This document shows, one piece after another, positions 27,076 to 36,115 of a DNA stretch of 64,000 nt (the first letter of the stretch is position 1; each line of letters opens with the position of its first letter). The stretch spans positions 224,907 through 288,906 of the forward strand of contig JANOZM010000007.1 in assembly GCA_031429355.1 (NCBI GenBank). The letters run 5' to 3'. The notes beneath the pieces are model-generated. The model was not told the origin of the DNA. It made no database searches and saw nothing but the letters and a program-made list of their open reading frames with translations. The translations under genes and the position numbers were made by a program. This DNA is from JANOZM01 sp031429355. Its GTDB lineage: Bacteria; Pseudomonadota; Gammaproteobacteria; Burkholderiales; Burkholderiaceae_E.

Positions 27076-27495
27076 TTAATGCGCCTTTTTTTCAAAATCA
27101 GCCCGCGCTTTTGCAATTTTCTGTTCATTCGCTAACGCCCAGTGAGTCAATCCTGTTATGGGATCTAGCAACGATAAGCCAATTGGCGTTAGTTGATATT
27201 CGACACTGGGCGGCTTGGTATCGAACACTGTACGCAGCACTAAACCGTCACGTTCAAGCGCCCGTAAAGTGACCGTCAGCATGCGCTGAGAAATGCCGTC
27301 GATTGCTTTGAGCAGTTGCCTAAATCGTAACGGCTGCACGCCCAACTTTAATATGACCAGCACTGTCCACGTATCGCCGATTCGGTCTAACAATTGGCGA
27401 ATCGGGCATGGACCGCTGTATTCATCGGCCACCCACCGCTGGGCATGGCTTACCGCTTTTGGTGTGGTTACCTTCGCGTAACTATCAGCTTTCAA
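27076..27495 (-). CDS. HxlR-family transcriptional regulator
   Basis: 139-residue winged-helix protein with the HxlR landmarks CPIRQLLDRIGDTWTVLVILKL, RFRQLLKAIDGISQRMLTVTLRALERDGLV and VEYQLTPIGLSLL. The conserved N-terminal Cys (thiol sensor in some members) is present. The start is TTG at 27495, well supported by AAGGAGG five bases upstream. It is divergent from the NmrA-like gene with 78 bp between starts, the common arrangement for a regulator and its target. Confidence 0.92.
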   Translation of the reverse strand: MKADSYAKVTTPKAVSHAQRWVADEYSGPCPIRQLLDRIGDTWTVLVILKLGVQPLRFRQLLKAIDGISQRMLTVTLRALERDGLVLRTVFDTKPPSVEYQLTPIGLSLLDPITGLTHWALANEQKIAKARADFEKKAH

Positions 27496-27573
27496 AGTGC
27501 CTCCTTCACAACACGTTGTCGATTGTACAGAATATGGTTCCTTTTAGTAACCACTACATTTAAGAAGACAATA

Positions 27574-28452
27574 ATGAATAAACCTCTAGTCGTTTTTTCC
27601 GCCGCTAGCATGCAGGCATTTGCCGTTGCACAAACCGCTATCGATCAAGGGCTTCATGTTAAAGCCGTCGTGCGCGCAGGTAAGGCCTCCGCCCTTGTAG
27701 GTGCACATGAAATTGCTCGTGCCGATTTGAAGGATACAGAATCGCTTGCCAGCGCAATGTTTGGTGCGAGCGCTGCATTTTTCCATTTGCCAATACCAGC
27801 AGGCCCGGGCGAGTCGGAAATCCATCTTGCGAATTTTCTTGATGCAGCAAAAAAAGCAAAACTACCACTACTGATTTTTTCAAGCAGCAGTTTTGCCGAC
27901 GACTCGTTCTCGCCTACCCCTTTAATTGATGGCAATCGCTACGCGGTTGAGCAAGTACTAAAGTCAGGCATTCCAGCCATTGTATTAAAACCCGGCCTGT
28001 ATTTAGAAAACTTGCAAGTGCCTTTTTTCGTAACTAATTTAGCAAACGGCGTATTAGATTATCCGCCGATGAAAGCCGATCAAGCAATGTCGTGGACCTC
28101 TCATTGGGATCAAGCATTGCTGGCAGTTGCAGCATTAAAGAAACCAGAATTGATAGGGGGTGCTTACAACATCGCTTCTTTACAAGCGGTCACACCAATC
28201 GAATTAGCGAATATTTTGGGAAAGCAACGCGGCAATTTACAGTTGCAATTTGAAGCGATTAGCGCCGAGCAATTTGCAGCGCGTGTTGGGGCTGCGTTAA
28301 ACAACCCAAGCTTAAATTTTTTACTGGCGGACTTGTATCGATCGCTTAATGAACAGAATGCTGCTGAGTTAATTGTGGACACTGATGGTTTGCAGAAAAC
28401 GTTTGGTGTGGAGTTGAAGTCGGTTTCTGAGCGGATCGGGCATTGGTTGTAG
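27574..28452 (+). CDS. NmrA-like NAD(P)-binding protein
   Basis: An atypical short-chain dehydrogenase fold: an N-terminal beta-alpha-beta (VVFSAASMQAFAVAQTAIDQG) without the perfect GxxGxxG, SSSSFADD in the active-site strand, and AVEQVLKSGIPAIVLKPGLYLEN as in NmrA/QOR2-type proteins. 292 residues. Members bind NAD(P) and act as redox sensors or quinone reductases. The neighbouring HxlR regulator, often linked to electrophile or quinone stress, suggests a similar role; that is inference. Confidence 0.82.
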   Translation: MNKPLVVFSAASMQAFAVAQTAIDQGLHVKAVVRAGKASALVGAHEIARADLKDTESLASAMFGASAAFFHLPIPAGPGESEIHLANFLDAAKKAKLPLLIFSSSSFADDSFSPTPLIDGNRYAVEQVLKSGIPAIVLKPGLYLENLQVPFFVTNLANGVLDYPPMKADQAMSWTSHWDQALLAVAALKKPELIGGAYNIASLQAVTPIELANILGKQRGNLQLQFEAISAEQFAARVGAALNNPSLNFLLADLYRSLNEQNAAELIVDTDGLQKTFGVELKSVSERIGHWL

Positions 28453-28608
28453 TAACTGTGCCGGATCTAGGTCAAGCACTCGTTTTAATAACTTGGGAAA
28501 CCTTGATTCGACCTAGTTTGTATAATTTTTTAGCCAACTTTAATTTTTGCAGTTAACAGAAATCTGGGGCCATGGCCCGTACTAGATATTTGATCACTCA
28601 TTTCAAAG

Positions 28609-29505
28609 TTACTCCCAAGGTGCAACTTTAAAATGGGCGATCAAAAAATCGATTAGCAATCTAATTTTTGATGGCAAGTGTTTGCGGGTTGGGTAGACAG
28701 CGTAAATACCTAATTCGATTGCTCGATAATCTGGAAGAATTTCGATCAATTTTCCCGCCTTTATATCTGGCCCGATTAAAAATGACGGTTGTAAGATAAT
28801 CCCTTGATCGTCCAACGCACCAGCGCGACAAATATCGCCGCTGTTGGTGTGAATGAACGGGTTGATTTTTACGGATTCATTGCCGTCGGGGCCTTCAAAC
28901 TCCCACTCATCTTTTCCAGAAGAATAGCTATAAGAAAGAGTGGCGTGCGAGCTCAGATCGCTGGGTTTAAGTGGTACCCCCATCTCTTTCAAATAGTTTG
29001 GCGATGCGCAAAGTACCATTCGTGTAGACGACAGTTTTCGACTAATTAATGTCGATGCTGGCAACTTAGCAATCCGAATCGCTAAATCGTAGCCCTCATC
29101 GACTAAATCAACGACACGGTCCGACAATGAGACATCAAAGGTAACCGAAGGATGTTGTTTTTGAAAAGCACCCCAGACGTTTCCGAGATGCAAGACACTA
29201 AATGTGACAGGGGCATTGAGCTTAATACGACCAGAAGCGCGCCCAGAGCGCTCGGTAATCTCGGCCTCTGCCTCATCGACTAGCGTTAACAGGTCTAGGC
29301 ATCGCGCATAAAAAACTTCGCCCTCCTCTGTCAGTGACAGTTTTCGAGTGGTCCGATGCAACAACCGAACGCCGAGCCGACTCTCTAAATCCAGAACGTA
29401 GCGAGACACGGCGGCCTTAGACGTGACCAAGGTTTCCGAAGCTTTGATAAAGCTACCTGCATCTACTACGGCAGCAAACGTTTGCATTTCTAAGAATCGA
29501 TCCAT
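28609..29505 (-). CDS. LysR-family transcriptional regulator
   Basis: 298 residues. The N-terminal winged helix reads FLEMQTFAAVVDAGSFIKASETL and SKAAVSRYVLDLESRLGVRLLHRTTRKLSLTEEG, followed by the two-lobed effector domain with LNAPVTFSVLHLG. It belongs to the large AaeR/DmlR-like group. It is divergent from a three-gene set (small secreted protein, DoxX, extradiol dioxygenase-like), which it probably controls; 183 bp separate the starts. Effector unknown. Confidence 0.92.
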   Translation of the reverse strand: MDRFLEMQTFAAVVDAGSFIKASETLVTSKAAVSRYVLDLESRLGVRLLHRTTRKLSLTEEGEVFYARCLDLLTLVDEAEAEITERSGRASGRIKLNAPVTFSVLHLGNVWGAFQKQHPSVTFDVSLSDRVVDLVDEGYDLAIRIAKLPASTLISRKLSSTRMVLCASPNYLKEMGVPLKPSDLSSHATLSYSYSSGKDEWEFEGPDGNESVKINPFIHTNSGDICRAGALDDQGIILQPSFLIGPDIKAGKLIEILPDYRAIELGIYAVYPTRKHLPSKIRLLIDFLIAHFKVAPWE

Positions 29506-29688
29506 GGTTTTCTTTAATGGAATTACAAAAGTGGGTGAAATCCCGAGTATCTCGCTATTGTCTCATTTTTTGGGATAAATAAACCTAAATTAGGCTATTT
29601 ATCTCGGTTAAACAAACCAATACAGTTCGTCTGTGCTTAAAAACACACCACAAACATCACTTTTAAATATCTCTAAAGGAATCAAATC

Positions 29689-29979
29689 ATGAACTTCAAT
29701 TCATTAGTAGTTACCGCCCTCGTAAGCTTAGTCGCTGTTCAAAACGTTGCAGCGCAAGAAGCCAGTTCCACTTCAAACACATCATCAGCGCAAACGGTTG
29801 TTTCACGTGCAGAGGTCTGTGACGCCGCAAAAACGGCAATCGCACGAGGCCACATTCAGTATGGCGAAGCAACTCAGTTCTTTATTCCATTCGCTGACAA
29901 AATAATTACCCGTAAAGAAGTAGCACGTCAAACAATCGAGAGCATTCGATTAGGTTTTCGTTCCGTAGGCGAAGCTTAA
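29689..29979 (+). CDS. Small secreted protein, DUF4148-like
   Basis: 96 residues with a clear signal peptide (cleavage near VAAQEA). The mature part contains VSRAEVCDAAKTAIARGHIQYGE, which resembles the RAEVxAE(T/L)xxAxxxG pattern of Burkholderiales DUF4148 proteins. No enzymatic motif. AAAGGAA lies upstream of the ATG. It leads a short operon with DoxX and a DODA-like enzyme. Confidence 0.65.
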   Translation: MNFNSLVVTALVSLVAVQNVAAQEASSTSNTSSAQTVVSRAEVCDAAKTAIARGHIQYGEATQFFIPFADKIITRKEVARQTIESIRLGFRSVGEA

Positions 29980-30004
29980 TTTTTTAACTTTGAAAGAAAT
30001 AATT

Positions 30005-30397
30005 ATGTTGAATAATCAAAAAGACGTTGGCGCAATCGTGTTGCGGTCAACTTTAGGCACCGTCTTGATTGCCCATGGCCTCTTAAAGTTTTTCGTTTTC
30101 ACGCTAGGTGGAACCGCTGGATTTTTCGAATCAGTAGGATTTCCGGGATGGGCAGCCTATTTAGTTGCACCAGCCGAGGTCGCTGCTGGCCTAGCACTAA
30201 TCGTGGGCTTTCATGTACGGCTTACCGCCCTTGCTACTTTGCCGATATTGATAGGCGCATTGTTTGTTCATCTGAATAACGGATGGTTGTTTACCAATAA
30301 AAACGGCGGCTGGGAGTTTCCCGCAGTGCTTGTATTGCTCGCGGTCAGCGTAGCCCTAATTAATGCACCTAAAACATCGAAGTTAGCAAGTGCATGA
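30005..30397 (+). CDS. DoxX-family membrane protein
   Basis: About 130 residues with four transmembrane helices and the DoxX pattern (GTVLIAHGLLKFFVFTLGGTAGFFESVGFPGWAAYLV, APAEVAAGLALIVGFHVRL). Members are small inner-membrane proteins linked to redox and thiol stress. I prefer the ATG at 30005. The last bases overlap the following gene by four (ATGA). Confidence 0.88.
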   Translation: MLNNQKDVGAIVLRSTLGTVLIAHGLLKFFVFTLGGTAGFFESVGFPGWAAYLVAPAEVAAGLALIVGFHVRLTALATLPILIGALFVHLNNGWLFTNKNGGWEFPAVLVLLAVSVALINAPKTSKLASA

Positions 30398-31188
30398 AAC
30401 AGTTTCCAACACTGTTTGTATCTCATGGCGCGCCAAGCTATGCCCTGCATCCGGGCATAGCAGGTCCCCAACTCACGGCCGCCATGAGTCAGCTACCGCG
30501 CAAACCGGCCGCAGTGCTCATTGTTTCGCCGCACTGGTCAACAAAAAACGCGCTTGTTTCCACGGCTCCTAGTCAACACGCTATTTATGATTTCACTGGA
30601 TTCGATCAACGTATAAATCAAATTAAGTTTGAACCGAAAGGGCATCCCCAACTGGCGAGGCAAGCGGTAGATCTTTTGAATAATGCCGGTTGGCACACAG
30701 TAGAACAAGTGGATCGGGTACTGGATCATGGTGCGTGGATTCCACTGCGATATATGTTTCCTTTAGCCGACATTCCTGCATTTCAGGTTTCAATGCCGGC
30801 CAATTTATCCAGTGAAAACGCGATGGAATTCGGGCAAGCTTTGGCTCCGCTATCGCAACATGGGGTGTTGATCGTAGGCTCGGGTAGTCTTACACACAAT
30901 TTGTACGAGTTTCGCCACGAAGGTATTGCACAAGCACATTACGCTACCGAGTTCGTAGAGTGGGTTCGTCAGGCAATCGTAGCTGGCGATATTGACAAAC
31001 TTAGGCGCACGCTTTCTATTGGACCACATGCAGCGCGAGCACACCCAACCGATGAACACTTTTTACCATTGCTAATCGCAATAGGTGCTGCAGGCAACAA
31101 AGTACCATCGTCAGTATTGCGAGGCGGAATGACCCACGGAATTTTGTCTATGGAGTCCTATCTATTTGGTGGATCCGTTAGCACTTAG
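30394..31188 (+). CDS. LigB-type extradiol dioxygenase, YgiD/4,5-DOPA dioxygenase-like
   Basis: 264 residues of the class III extradiol type. Candidate metal ligands are His in FVSHGAPS, His in VSPHWST and His in DHGAWIPLRYM, with SGSLTHNLYEF near the end. YgiD/DodA enzymes open catechols such as DOPA or act on related diphenols. The gene is coupled to doxX. A native substrate cannot be assigned. No product-processing gene adjoins it, and the catechol ortho-pathway operon 1 kb away is separately regulated. Confidence 0.88.
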   Translation: MKQFPTLFVSHGAPSYALHPGIAGPQLTAAMSQLPRKPAAVLIVSPHWSTKNALVSTAPSQHAIYDFTGFDQRINQIKFEPKGHPQLARQAVDLLNNAGWHTVEQVDRVLDHGAWIPLRYMFPLADIPAFQVSMPANLSSENAMEFGQALAPLSQHGVLIVGSGSLTHNLYEFRHEGIAQAHYATEFVEWVRQAIVAGDIDKLRRTLSIGPHAARAHPTDEHFLPLLIAIGAAGNKVPSSVLRGGMTHGILSMESYLFGGSVST

Positions 31189-31226
31189 TAAATTCGTATG
31201 ACTAAATTCAAACATGGATCCAGGGT

Positions 31227-32117
31227 TCAGCGTCCCGCATTGACTAACAATGTAAGTTCCCGAGCAAATGCCTGCGCGGCAGCTGAACGAAATTGGCCGC
31301 CGCGCCAAATTAGGCCAGCTCCACGCACGGGCTTAGGGTCGGTAATTGTTACAAACTTAATCTTTGCCGAAGGCTTAGTTGTCAACCTCGGAAGAAAGGC
31401 GCAAGCAACGCCCCTTTCAACTAAACGCTGCAACGCATCAACTGAATCAATTTCAATAATCACATTAGGCTTAATACCCGCTCTCAAGAACATCGAATCT
31501 AGTAGCCGTCGCGTTGTAAATCGCTGACTCATCAATGCCAGCGGAATGTTCGATAACTGTTTGAATTTCAGCGACGCGACTGCAGCGAGTTCGTGCCGAG
31601 CGGGAACTGCTAACGCAAGAATGTCGTCAAATAAGTGCTCACTGATAATTTGACGACTATCGCTAGCCAAGGGGAAAAAAGCGAATCCCATATCTAGCTC
31701 ACCGCTTTCGACTTGCGCTTCAATTTCGATCGCAGTTAGCTCTCGCACGAAAAGGCGGATGTTAGGATAGCTCTTCAAAAATGAGGCGCTAACATCAGGA
31801 ATCAAATGGGTTAAAAACGAATGAATTACTCCGATATGCAGCTTTCCTGCGGAGACGGTTTGTAAATTAGTTAAAGCAGCTTTGCCCTCTTCGATTTGCT
31901 GCAAAACGCTACGTGCGTAACCTAAAAATTCTTTGCCATTAACAGATAAGACGAGCCCTCTACCCACTCGCTCGAACAAAACCACCGCCAGCTCGGATTC
32001 TAATTGAGCAATCTGATGCGATAAGGTCGATTGAGTAACAAAGACCTTTTTAGCAGCCGCCGCCATTGAACCCGCATTGGCAATCGCTACAAAATAACGT
32101 AGGTGTCGAATATCCAT
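31227..32117 (-). CDS. LysR-family regulator of the catechol operon
   Basis: 296 residues with winged helix MDIRHLRYFVAIANAGSMAAAAKKVFVTQSTLSHQIAQLESEL and a LysR effector domain of the CynR/CatR-like type. Divergent from the intradiol dioxygenase gene with 93 bp between starts. Family members controlling ortho-cleavage genes (CatR, CatM, BenM) respond to cis,cis-muconate, so muconate is the likely inducer; this is inferred from the neighbours. Confidence 0.9.
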   Translation of the reverse strand: MDIRHLRYFVAIANAGSMAAAAKKVFVTQSTLSHQIAQLESELAVVLFERVGRGLVLSVNGKEFLGYARSVLQQIEEGKAALTNLQTVSAGKLHIGVIHSFLTHLIPDVSASFLKSYPNIRLFVRELTAIEIEAQVESGELDMGFAFFPLASDSRQIISEHLFDDILALAVPARHELAAVASLKFKQLSNIPLALMSQRFTTRRLLDSMFLRAGIKPNVIIEIDSVDALQRLVERGVACAFLPRLTTKPSAKIKFVTITDPKPVRGAGLIWRGGQFRSAAAQAFARELTLLVNAGR

Positions 32118-32210
32118 CTATCGATGATATCGATTAATTGCCGCGAAATAAATCACTTTTTAAAATTGTTCTTTCTATTTACAGTTATTACTCAACCCAA
32201 GGAGAGCCCA

Positions 32211-32885
32211 ATGAAAACAAAAAATACAGAACAGTCAATTAACTCGCGTCGGTCATTTCTCAAAGGCGCACAAGCTGGCGTTGCAATCGCTGTGGGCGGG
32301 GCGAGCTCAATCGCAACAGCCAAAAGCTGCAAAACATCGGACGGCGACATTCTAGGTCCGTTCTATCGTCCGAATGCAAAAGCCAACATTAATCTAGTCA
32401 CTACCGGTGCGGAAGGCGAGCGATTAAAATTGACTGGAACAATATTACGCCCCGATTGTAAGTCACCTGTCGTGGGCGCAACGATCGATTTTTGGCAAGC
32501 TGATCACAAAGGGGCCTATGACATCAAAACGCCCGACGAAAAAATTGCGGTCGAAAATTATCAATTTCGAGCAGTGACGCAAACTGATAAAGACGGAAAC
32601 TTTACTATTGAAACGGTTATCCCCGGCCGCTACGGTATTCCACCAGGGCTAGAGGGATTTGAACAATATGCTGGCCAAACTAGGCCAGGACATTTTCATC
32701 TTACGGTTACACATCCAATTTATCTTCCGCTAACTACTCAGGTGTATATGACTGGAGATCCCTTTATCGCAAAAGATCCATGGGCTAAACATTCGAAAAA
32801 TATGGTCACCCTTAAACGGGAAAACGGAAAAACAAGTGGGCAATTCCAGGTTGTATTAGGTAACCGCCCAGGTCAACGTACATAA
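32211..32885 (+). CDS. Tat-exported intradiol ring-cleavage dioxygenase
   Basis: 224 residues. The N-terminus is a twin-arginine signal (NSRRSFLKGAQAGVAIAVGGA, cleavage near ATAKS). The catalytic domain has DGDILGPFYRPNA, VVGATIDFWQADHKGAYD, a Tyr in GRYGIPPG and the His pair in PGHFHLTV, that is the two Tyr and two His iron ligands of protocatechuate 3,4-dioxygenase-type enzymes. It lacks the long helical linker domain of standard CatA. AAGGAG precedes the ATG. It takes the place of catA at the head of a catBC-pcaDIJ operon and should open catechol or a derivative to a muconate, outside the cytoplasm if the signal works. Confidence 0.87.
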   Translation: MKTKNTEQSINSRRSFLKGAQAGVAIAVGGASSIATAKSCKTSDGDILGPFYRPNAKANINLVTTGAEGERLKLTGTILRPDCKSPVVGATIDFWQADHKGAYDIKTPDEKIAVENYQFRAVTQTDKDGNFTIETVIPGRYGIPPGLEGFEQYAGQTRPGHFHLTVTHPIYLPLTTQVYMTGDPFIAKDPWAKHSKNMVTLKRENGKTSGQFQVVLGNRPGQRT

Positions 32886-32894
32886 AGACGCCAA

Positions 32895-34094
32895 GTGAAA
32901 ATTCGCTCCATTGAAACCATCTTAGTCGACATTCCAACGACTCGAGTACACAAACTGTCTTTTGCTTCGATTACAGAGCAAAACTACTTGATTGTTCGAA
33001 TAACCGACGACGATGGAGTGGTCGGCCTAGGAGAAGCGGCCACGATCGGTGGCCCAGCCTGGGCCGAGGAGAGCACTGAAACGATTCAAATTATTATTGA
33101 AAAGTACATTGCTCCCTATTTAATCGGACGAAGACCTATTGATTTAAACGCTATCGGTGTGTTGCTCAATACTCTAGTGAAGGGCAATAGGTTTGCGAAA
33201 GCCGCCGTTGAAATGGCGCTGCTCGATCTTGCTTCAAGGCAGTTGAGCTTACCCGCTTACGATTTACTCGGTGGAAAAGTACACGAACGCTTTCCGTTGG
33301 CGTGGACCTTAGCGAGCGGCGATACGGCGACTGATATTGCCGAGGGCGAAGAAAAAATTGCTAAAAAGCAGCATCAGATTTTTAAATTAAAAATTGGCTA
33401 CAACGAAATTCAAAAAGATGTTGAGCATGTGCGAAAGATTTCTGAGCACTTTTTCGGTCGAGCTAAAGTTCAAGTCGATGTCAATCAGGCTTGGACCGAG
33501 GCGCAGGCTTGCAACGCAATCGCCGCTCTTGAAGCAGCGGGTACCTATTTGATCGAGCAGCCCATTGCCAGATCAAACATTCTCGGAATGGCCCGATTGG
33601 CCCGTCGCTTTGATGTACTGATTATGGCCGACGAATCGCTGGCAACTATTGAAGATGCATTGCAAATAGCCCAACACGCAGCGGCAGACGTATTTGCTCT
33701 GAAATTGACAAAAGCAGGCGGTCCGTTCGCGACTCTGAAAACGGCTGCAATAGCTGGAGCCGCTGGGATTGTCTGCTACGGCGGGTGTATGCTGGAATCG
33801 AGTATCGGAACGGCGGCTTATTTAAGCACTTTTGCGGCGATTCCTAATATTACAGAGGGATGCGAACTATTTGGACCCAAGCTTCTAAAAGACGATATCG
33901 TTACTGAGCCATTACTCTACGAAAATTTTAGTATTGTGGTGCAAACTAAACCAGGTTTCGGCGTAGATATTGACCCAACAAAATTGCAATTCTATCGTCG
34001 TGACAAAAACTTAACACTAGCTGTAACCTCAGGAGATCTAAGTGCTGTTTCTCGTACACATGAAAGTCAATCTGCCCTTCGAATTACAGCCTAG
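32895..34094 (+). CDS. catB: Muconate cycloisomerase
   Basis: Enolase-superfamily enzyme of 399 residues. The active-site Lys pair lies in FKLKIGY, metal ligands in VDVNQAW, IEQPI and MADESL, and the second Lys in LKLTKAGG. It converts cis,cis-muconate to muconolactone in the cytosol. The start is GTG, nine bases after the dioxygenase stop. The last 53 bases overlap catC in another frame; the C-terminal tail beyond the usual end of the barrel lies in that overlap and may be dispensable. Confidence 0.93.
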   Translation: MKIRSIETILVDIPTTRVHKLSFASITEQNYLIVRITDDDGVVGLGEAATIGGPAWAEESTETIQIIIEKYIAPYLIGRRPIDLNAIGVLLNTLVKGNRFAKAAVEMALLDLASRQLSLPAYDLLGGKVHERFPLAWTLASGDTATDIAEGEEKIAKKQHQIFKLKIGYNEIQKDVEHVRKISEHFFGRAKVQVDVNQAWTEAQACNAIAALEAAGTYLIEQPIARSNILGMARLARRFDVLIMADESLATIEDALQIAQHAAADVFALKLTKAGGPFATLKTAAIAGAAGIVCYGGCMLESSIGTAAYLSTFAAIPNITEGCELFGPKLLKDDIVTEPLLYENFSIVVQTKPGFGVDIDPTKLQFYRRDKNLTLAVTSGDLSAVSRTHESQSALRITA

Positions 34095-34323
34095 TGTTGT
34101 CAATGAACTAAAAGATCGTGAAAAAGCGTATTCACAAATATTACAAACCGATAAAAAGTGGTTACACCTCTGGCGCGTTGTTGGCGAGTACGCTAACTTT
34201 AGTGTGTTCGATGTTGCTAACAACGATGAACTACATACCCTATTATCGAGCCTACCGCTTTTTCCTTTTATGGAAATTAAAGTAACTCCACTCGCAACTC
34301 ATCCATCGAGCATAGAACAATGA
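34042..34323 (+). CDS. catC: Muconolactone delta-isomerase
   Basis: 93 residues, the standard length, with MLFLVHMKVNLP at the start and the conserved WRVVGEYANFSVFDVANNDELHTLLSSLPLFPFM. It isomerises muconolactone to 3-oxoadipate enol-lactone. The GTG start at 34042 is supported by AGGAG seven bases upstream, both lying inside the catB coding region. Its end overlaps the next start (ATGA). Confidence 0.93.
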   Translation: MLFLVHMKVNLPFELQPSVVNELKDREKAYSQILQTDKKWLHLWRVVGEYANFSVFDVANNDELHTLLSSLPLFPFMEIKVTPLATHPSSIEQ

Positions 34324-35303
34324 AAAAAATTATTTGCAACACCGCTATTGCCGTTTTTGGCTTTGTGCTGTTTGGCTGGTCTTTCGCAGCATCGGCTCAA
34401 TCGAGTTACCCTGATAAGCCCATTCGGTGGATCGTGCCCTTTCCTCCGGGTGGTGCTATGGATGGAATTGCTCGCGCTTTAGGTGAACAGATTTCCAAAA
34501 AAACAGGCCAGCCAATTGTTATCGAAAACAAAGCTGGCGCTGGTGGCAACATTGGCGTTGACTTCACTGCGAAAGCTCCTCCGGATGGCTACACCATGGT
34601 CATTACTTCGATTGGAATGGCAACAAATCGATATTTGTATCCAAAACTGCCATACGATCCACTGAAAGACTTCGCATCGGTATCGATGTTGGCTGTTGTC
34701 CCTAATATTCTGGTTGTGAATCCCAACAAAGTGAAAGCGCGCACCTTGCTCGAACTGGTTGTTGAAGCCAAAGAAAAGCCCGGCAAACTCACCTACGCAT
34801 CAGCAGGTAACGGCACTTCAATTCATTTGGCTGGAGAACTATTTGCATCGATGACCGGTGTCGATATTTTACATGTGCCCTACAAAGGCAGCGCACCAGC
34901 AATGAATGATCTGTTGGGTGGTCAAGTCGACATGATGTGGGACAGTATTGCATCGGCACGCTCACAAATCCAAGCTGGAAAATTAACGGCTTTAGCAGTG
35001 TCGACCACGAAGCGTTCATCAGTTTTTTCGGCAGTACCAACTGCAAACGAAGCCGGTGTTATTGGGTACGAACTAGCACCTTGGTTCGGCGTGTTTATGC
35101 CCACCGCTACGCCACGCGAAATTGTTACGAAGATGAATCAACTGTTGGTGAGTGCAATGCAAGACCCAAGCGTCAAGAACCGTCTTGTCTCTCTGGGTGC
35201 AGAGCCCATTGCGAGTAGCCCAGAAGTACTTCAGCAAACTTTGATCAGCGAGTCGACCAAATGGGAGAAACTGATTCGTGAACGAAACATTAAGCCCGAC
35301 TAA
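34320..35303 (+). CDS. Bug-family (TctC-like) periplasmic binding protein
   Basis: 327 residues with a signal peptide ending SAASAQ and the Bug landmarks YPDKPIRWIVPFPPGGAMDGIAR, VIENKAGAGGNIG and HVPYKGSAPAMNDLLGGQVDMMWD. Bug proteins bind carboxylates and similar acids and often lack co-encoded TctA/TctB membrane partners, as here. Its place between catC and pcaD, with overlaps on both sides, implies that it captures a compound of this pathway such as a muconate or benzoate-type acid. Ligand is inferred from context only. Confidence 0.92.
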   Translation: MKKIICNTAIAVFGFVLFGWSFAASAQSSYPDKPIRWIVPFPPGGAMDGIARALGEQISKKTGQPIVIENKAGAGGNIGVDFTAKAPPDGYTMVITSIGMATNRYLYPKLPYDPLKDFASVSMLAVVPNILVVNPNKVKARTLLELVVEAKEKPGKLTYASAGNGTSIHLAGELFASMTGVDILHVPYKGSAPAMNDLLGGQVDMMWDSIASARSQIQAGKLTALAVSTTKRSSVFSAVPTANEAGVIGYELAPWFGVFMPTATPREIVTKMNQLLVSAMQDPSVKNRLVSLGAEPIASSPEVLQQTLISESTKWEKLIRERNIKPD

Positions 35304-35340
35304 TAGTTCGGCAAACCCCGTTCGAGCAAATGACAAATCG

Positions 35341-36105
35341 ATGAGAACATCAAAATTATACTCACGCTCATACGGAAAGGGGCCCGCCGTCGTTTTGGTT
35401 CATGCTCTAGGATTTGACCATACGATGTGGTCAACGATAGTTGATGGGTTATCTGTAAATCGTCAATTGATATGCGTCGATGTTCGTGGGCATGGGCTCA
35501 GTGAGGTCGGCAGCAAACCCTTTTCGCTCGAAGAAATAGCAGACGATATCCAAGTTATTCTAGACGAGCACAATATTGTTCGATGCGATTTTATCGGGCT
35601 ATCCATGGGCGGCATGATCGGACAGGCTTTCGCCCTCGGGCACCCTGATCGTTTAAATAAACTAGTGCTGGCTTGCACGACGAGTGCGTACAACGAGCAA
35701 GCCAGATCTGCTTGGTTAGCGAGGATTGCTGCTGTAAAAACTCATGGAATGAGCGGAATTGTTGAAATGGCGATGCAACGCTTTTTCAGTCCTCAATTTA
35801 TCGAAGAAAATCCATCGGTCGTGGCCACCGCGCGGCGGCAATTTTTGAGCTGCGATTCAAATGGTTATATTGCCTGTTGCGACGCTATTTCAAAATTGAA
35901 CTTTACTGACGCTTTATCGAGTATTGAAGCCCCTACCCTAGTATTGTCTGGTGCGTTGGATGTAAGCACTCCAGCCGAAATGGGCGAACTAATCGCGAGG
36001 AAAATTCCGGGAGCTCGACATATTGTTTTGCCAAAAGCGGCGCATTTAGCCGTTGCCGAATCGCCTCAACTGTTCCGTCAGTTAATTGCTGATTTTCTAG
36101 TTTAG
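35341..36105 (+). CDS. pcaD: 3-oxoadipate enol-lactonase
   Basis: An alpha/beta hydrolase with oxyanion region LVHALGFDHTMW, nucleophile elbow GLSMGGMIGQ, catalytic Asp in SGALDVSTP and His in KAAHLAVAE. It hydrolyses the enol-lactone to 3-oxoadipate. I start at the ATG at 35341, which gives 254 residues as usual for PcaD; an in-frame GTG at 35278 would overlap the Bug gene by 26 bases. Followed by pcaI after ten bases. Confidence 0.9.
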   Translation: MRTSKLYSRSYGKGPAVVLVHALGFDHTMWSTIVDGLSVNRQLICVDVRGHGLSEVGSKPFSLEEIADDIQVILDEHNIVRCDFIGLSMGGMIGQAFALGHPDRLNKLVLACTTSAYNEQARSAWLARIAAVKTHGMSGIVEMAMQRFFSPQFIEENPSVVATARRQFLSCDSNGYIACCDAISKLNFTDALSSIEAPTLVLSGALDVSTPAEMGELIARKIPGARHIVLPKAAHLAVAESPQLFRQLIADFLV

Positions 36106-36115
36106 TGGCGATTCT

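Noticed and set aside
28453..28608. Imperfect inverted CTAGGTC / GACCTAG between the convergent NmrA-like and LysR genes.
   Set aside because: The arms are seven bases with a loop of over 30 bases and no T tract; a terminator role is not supported.
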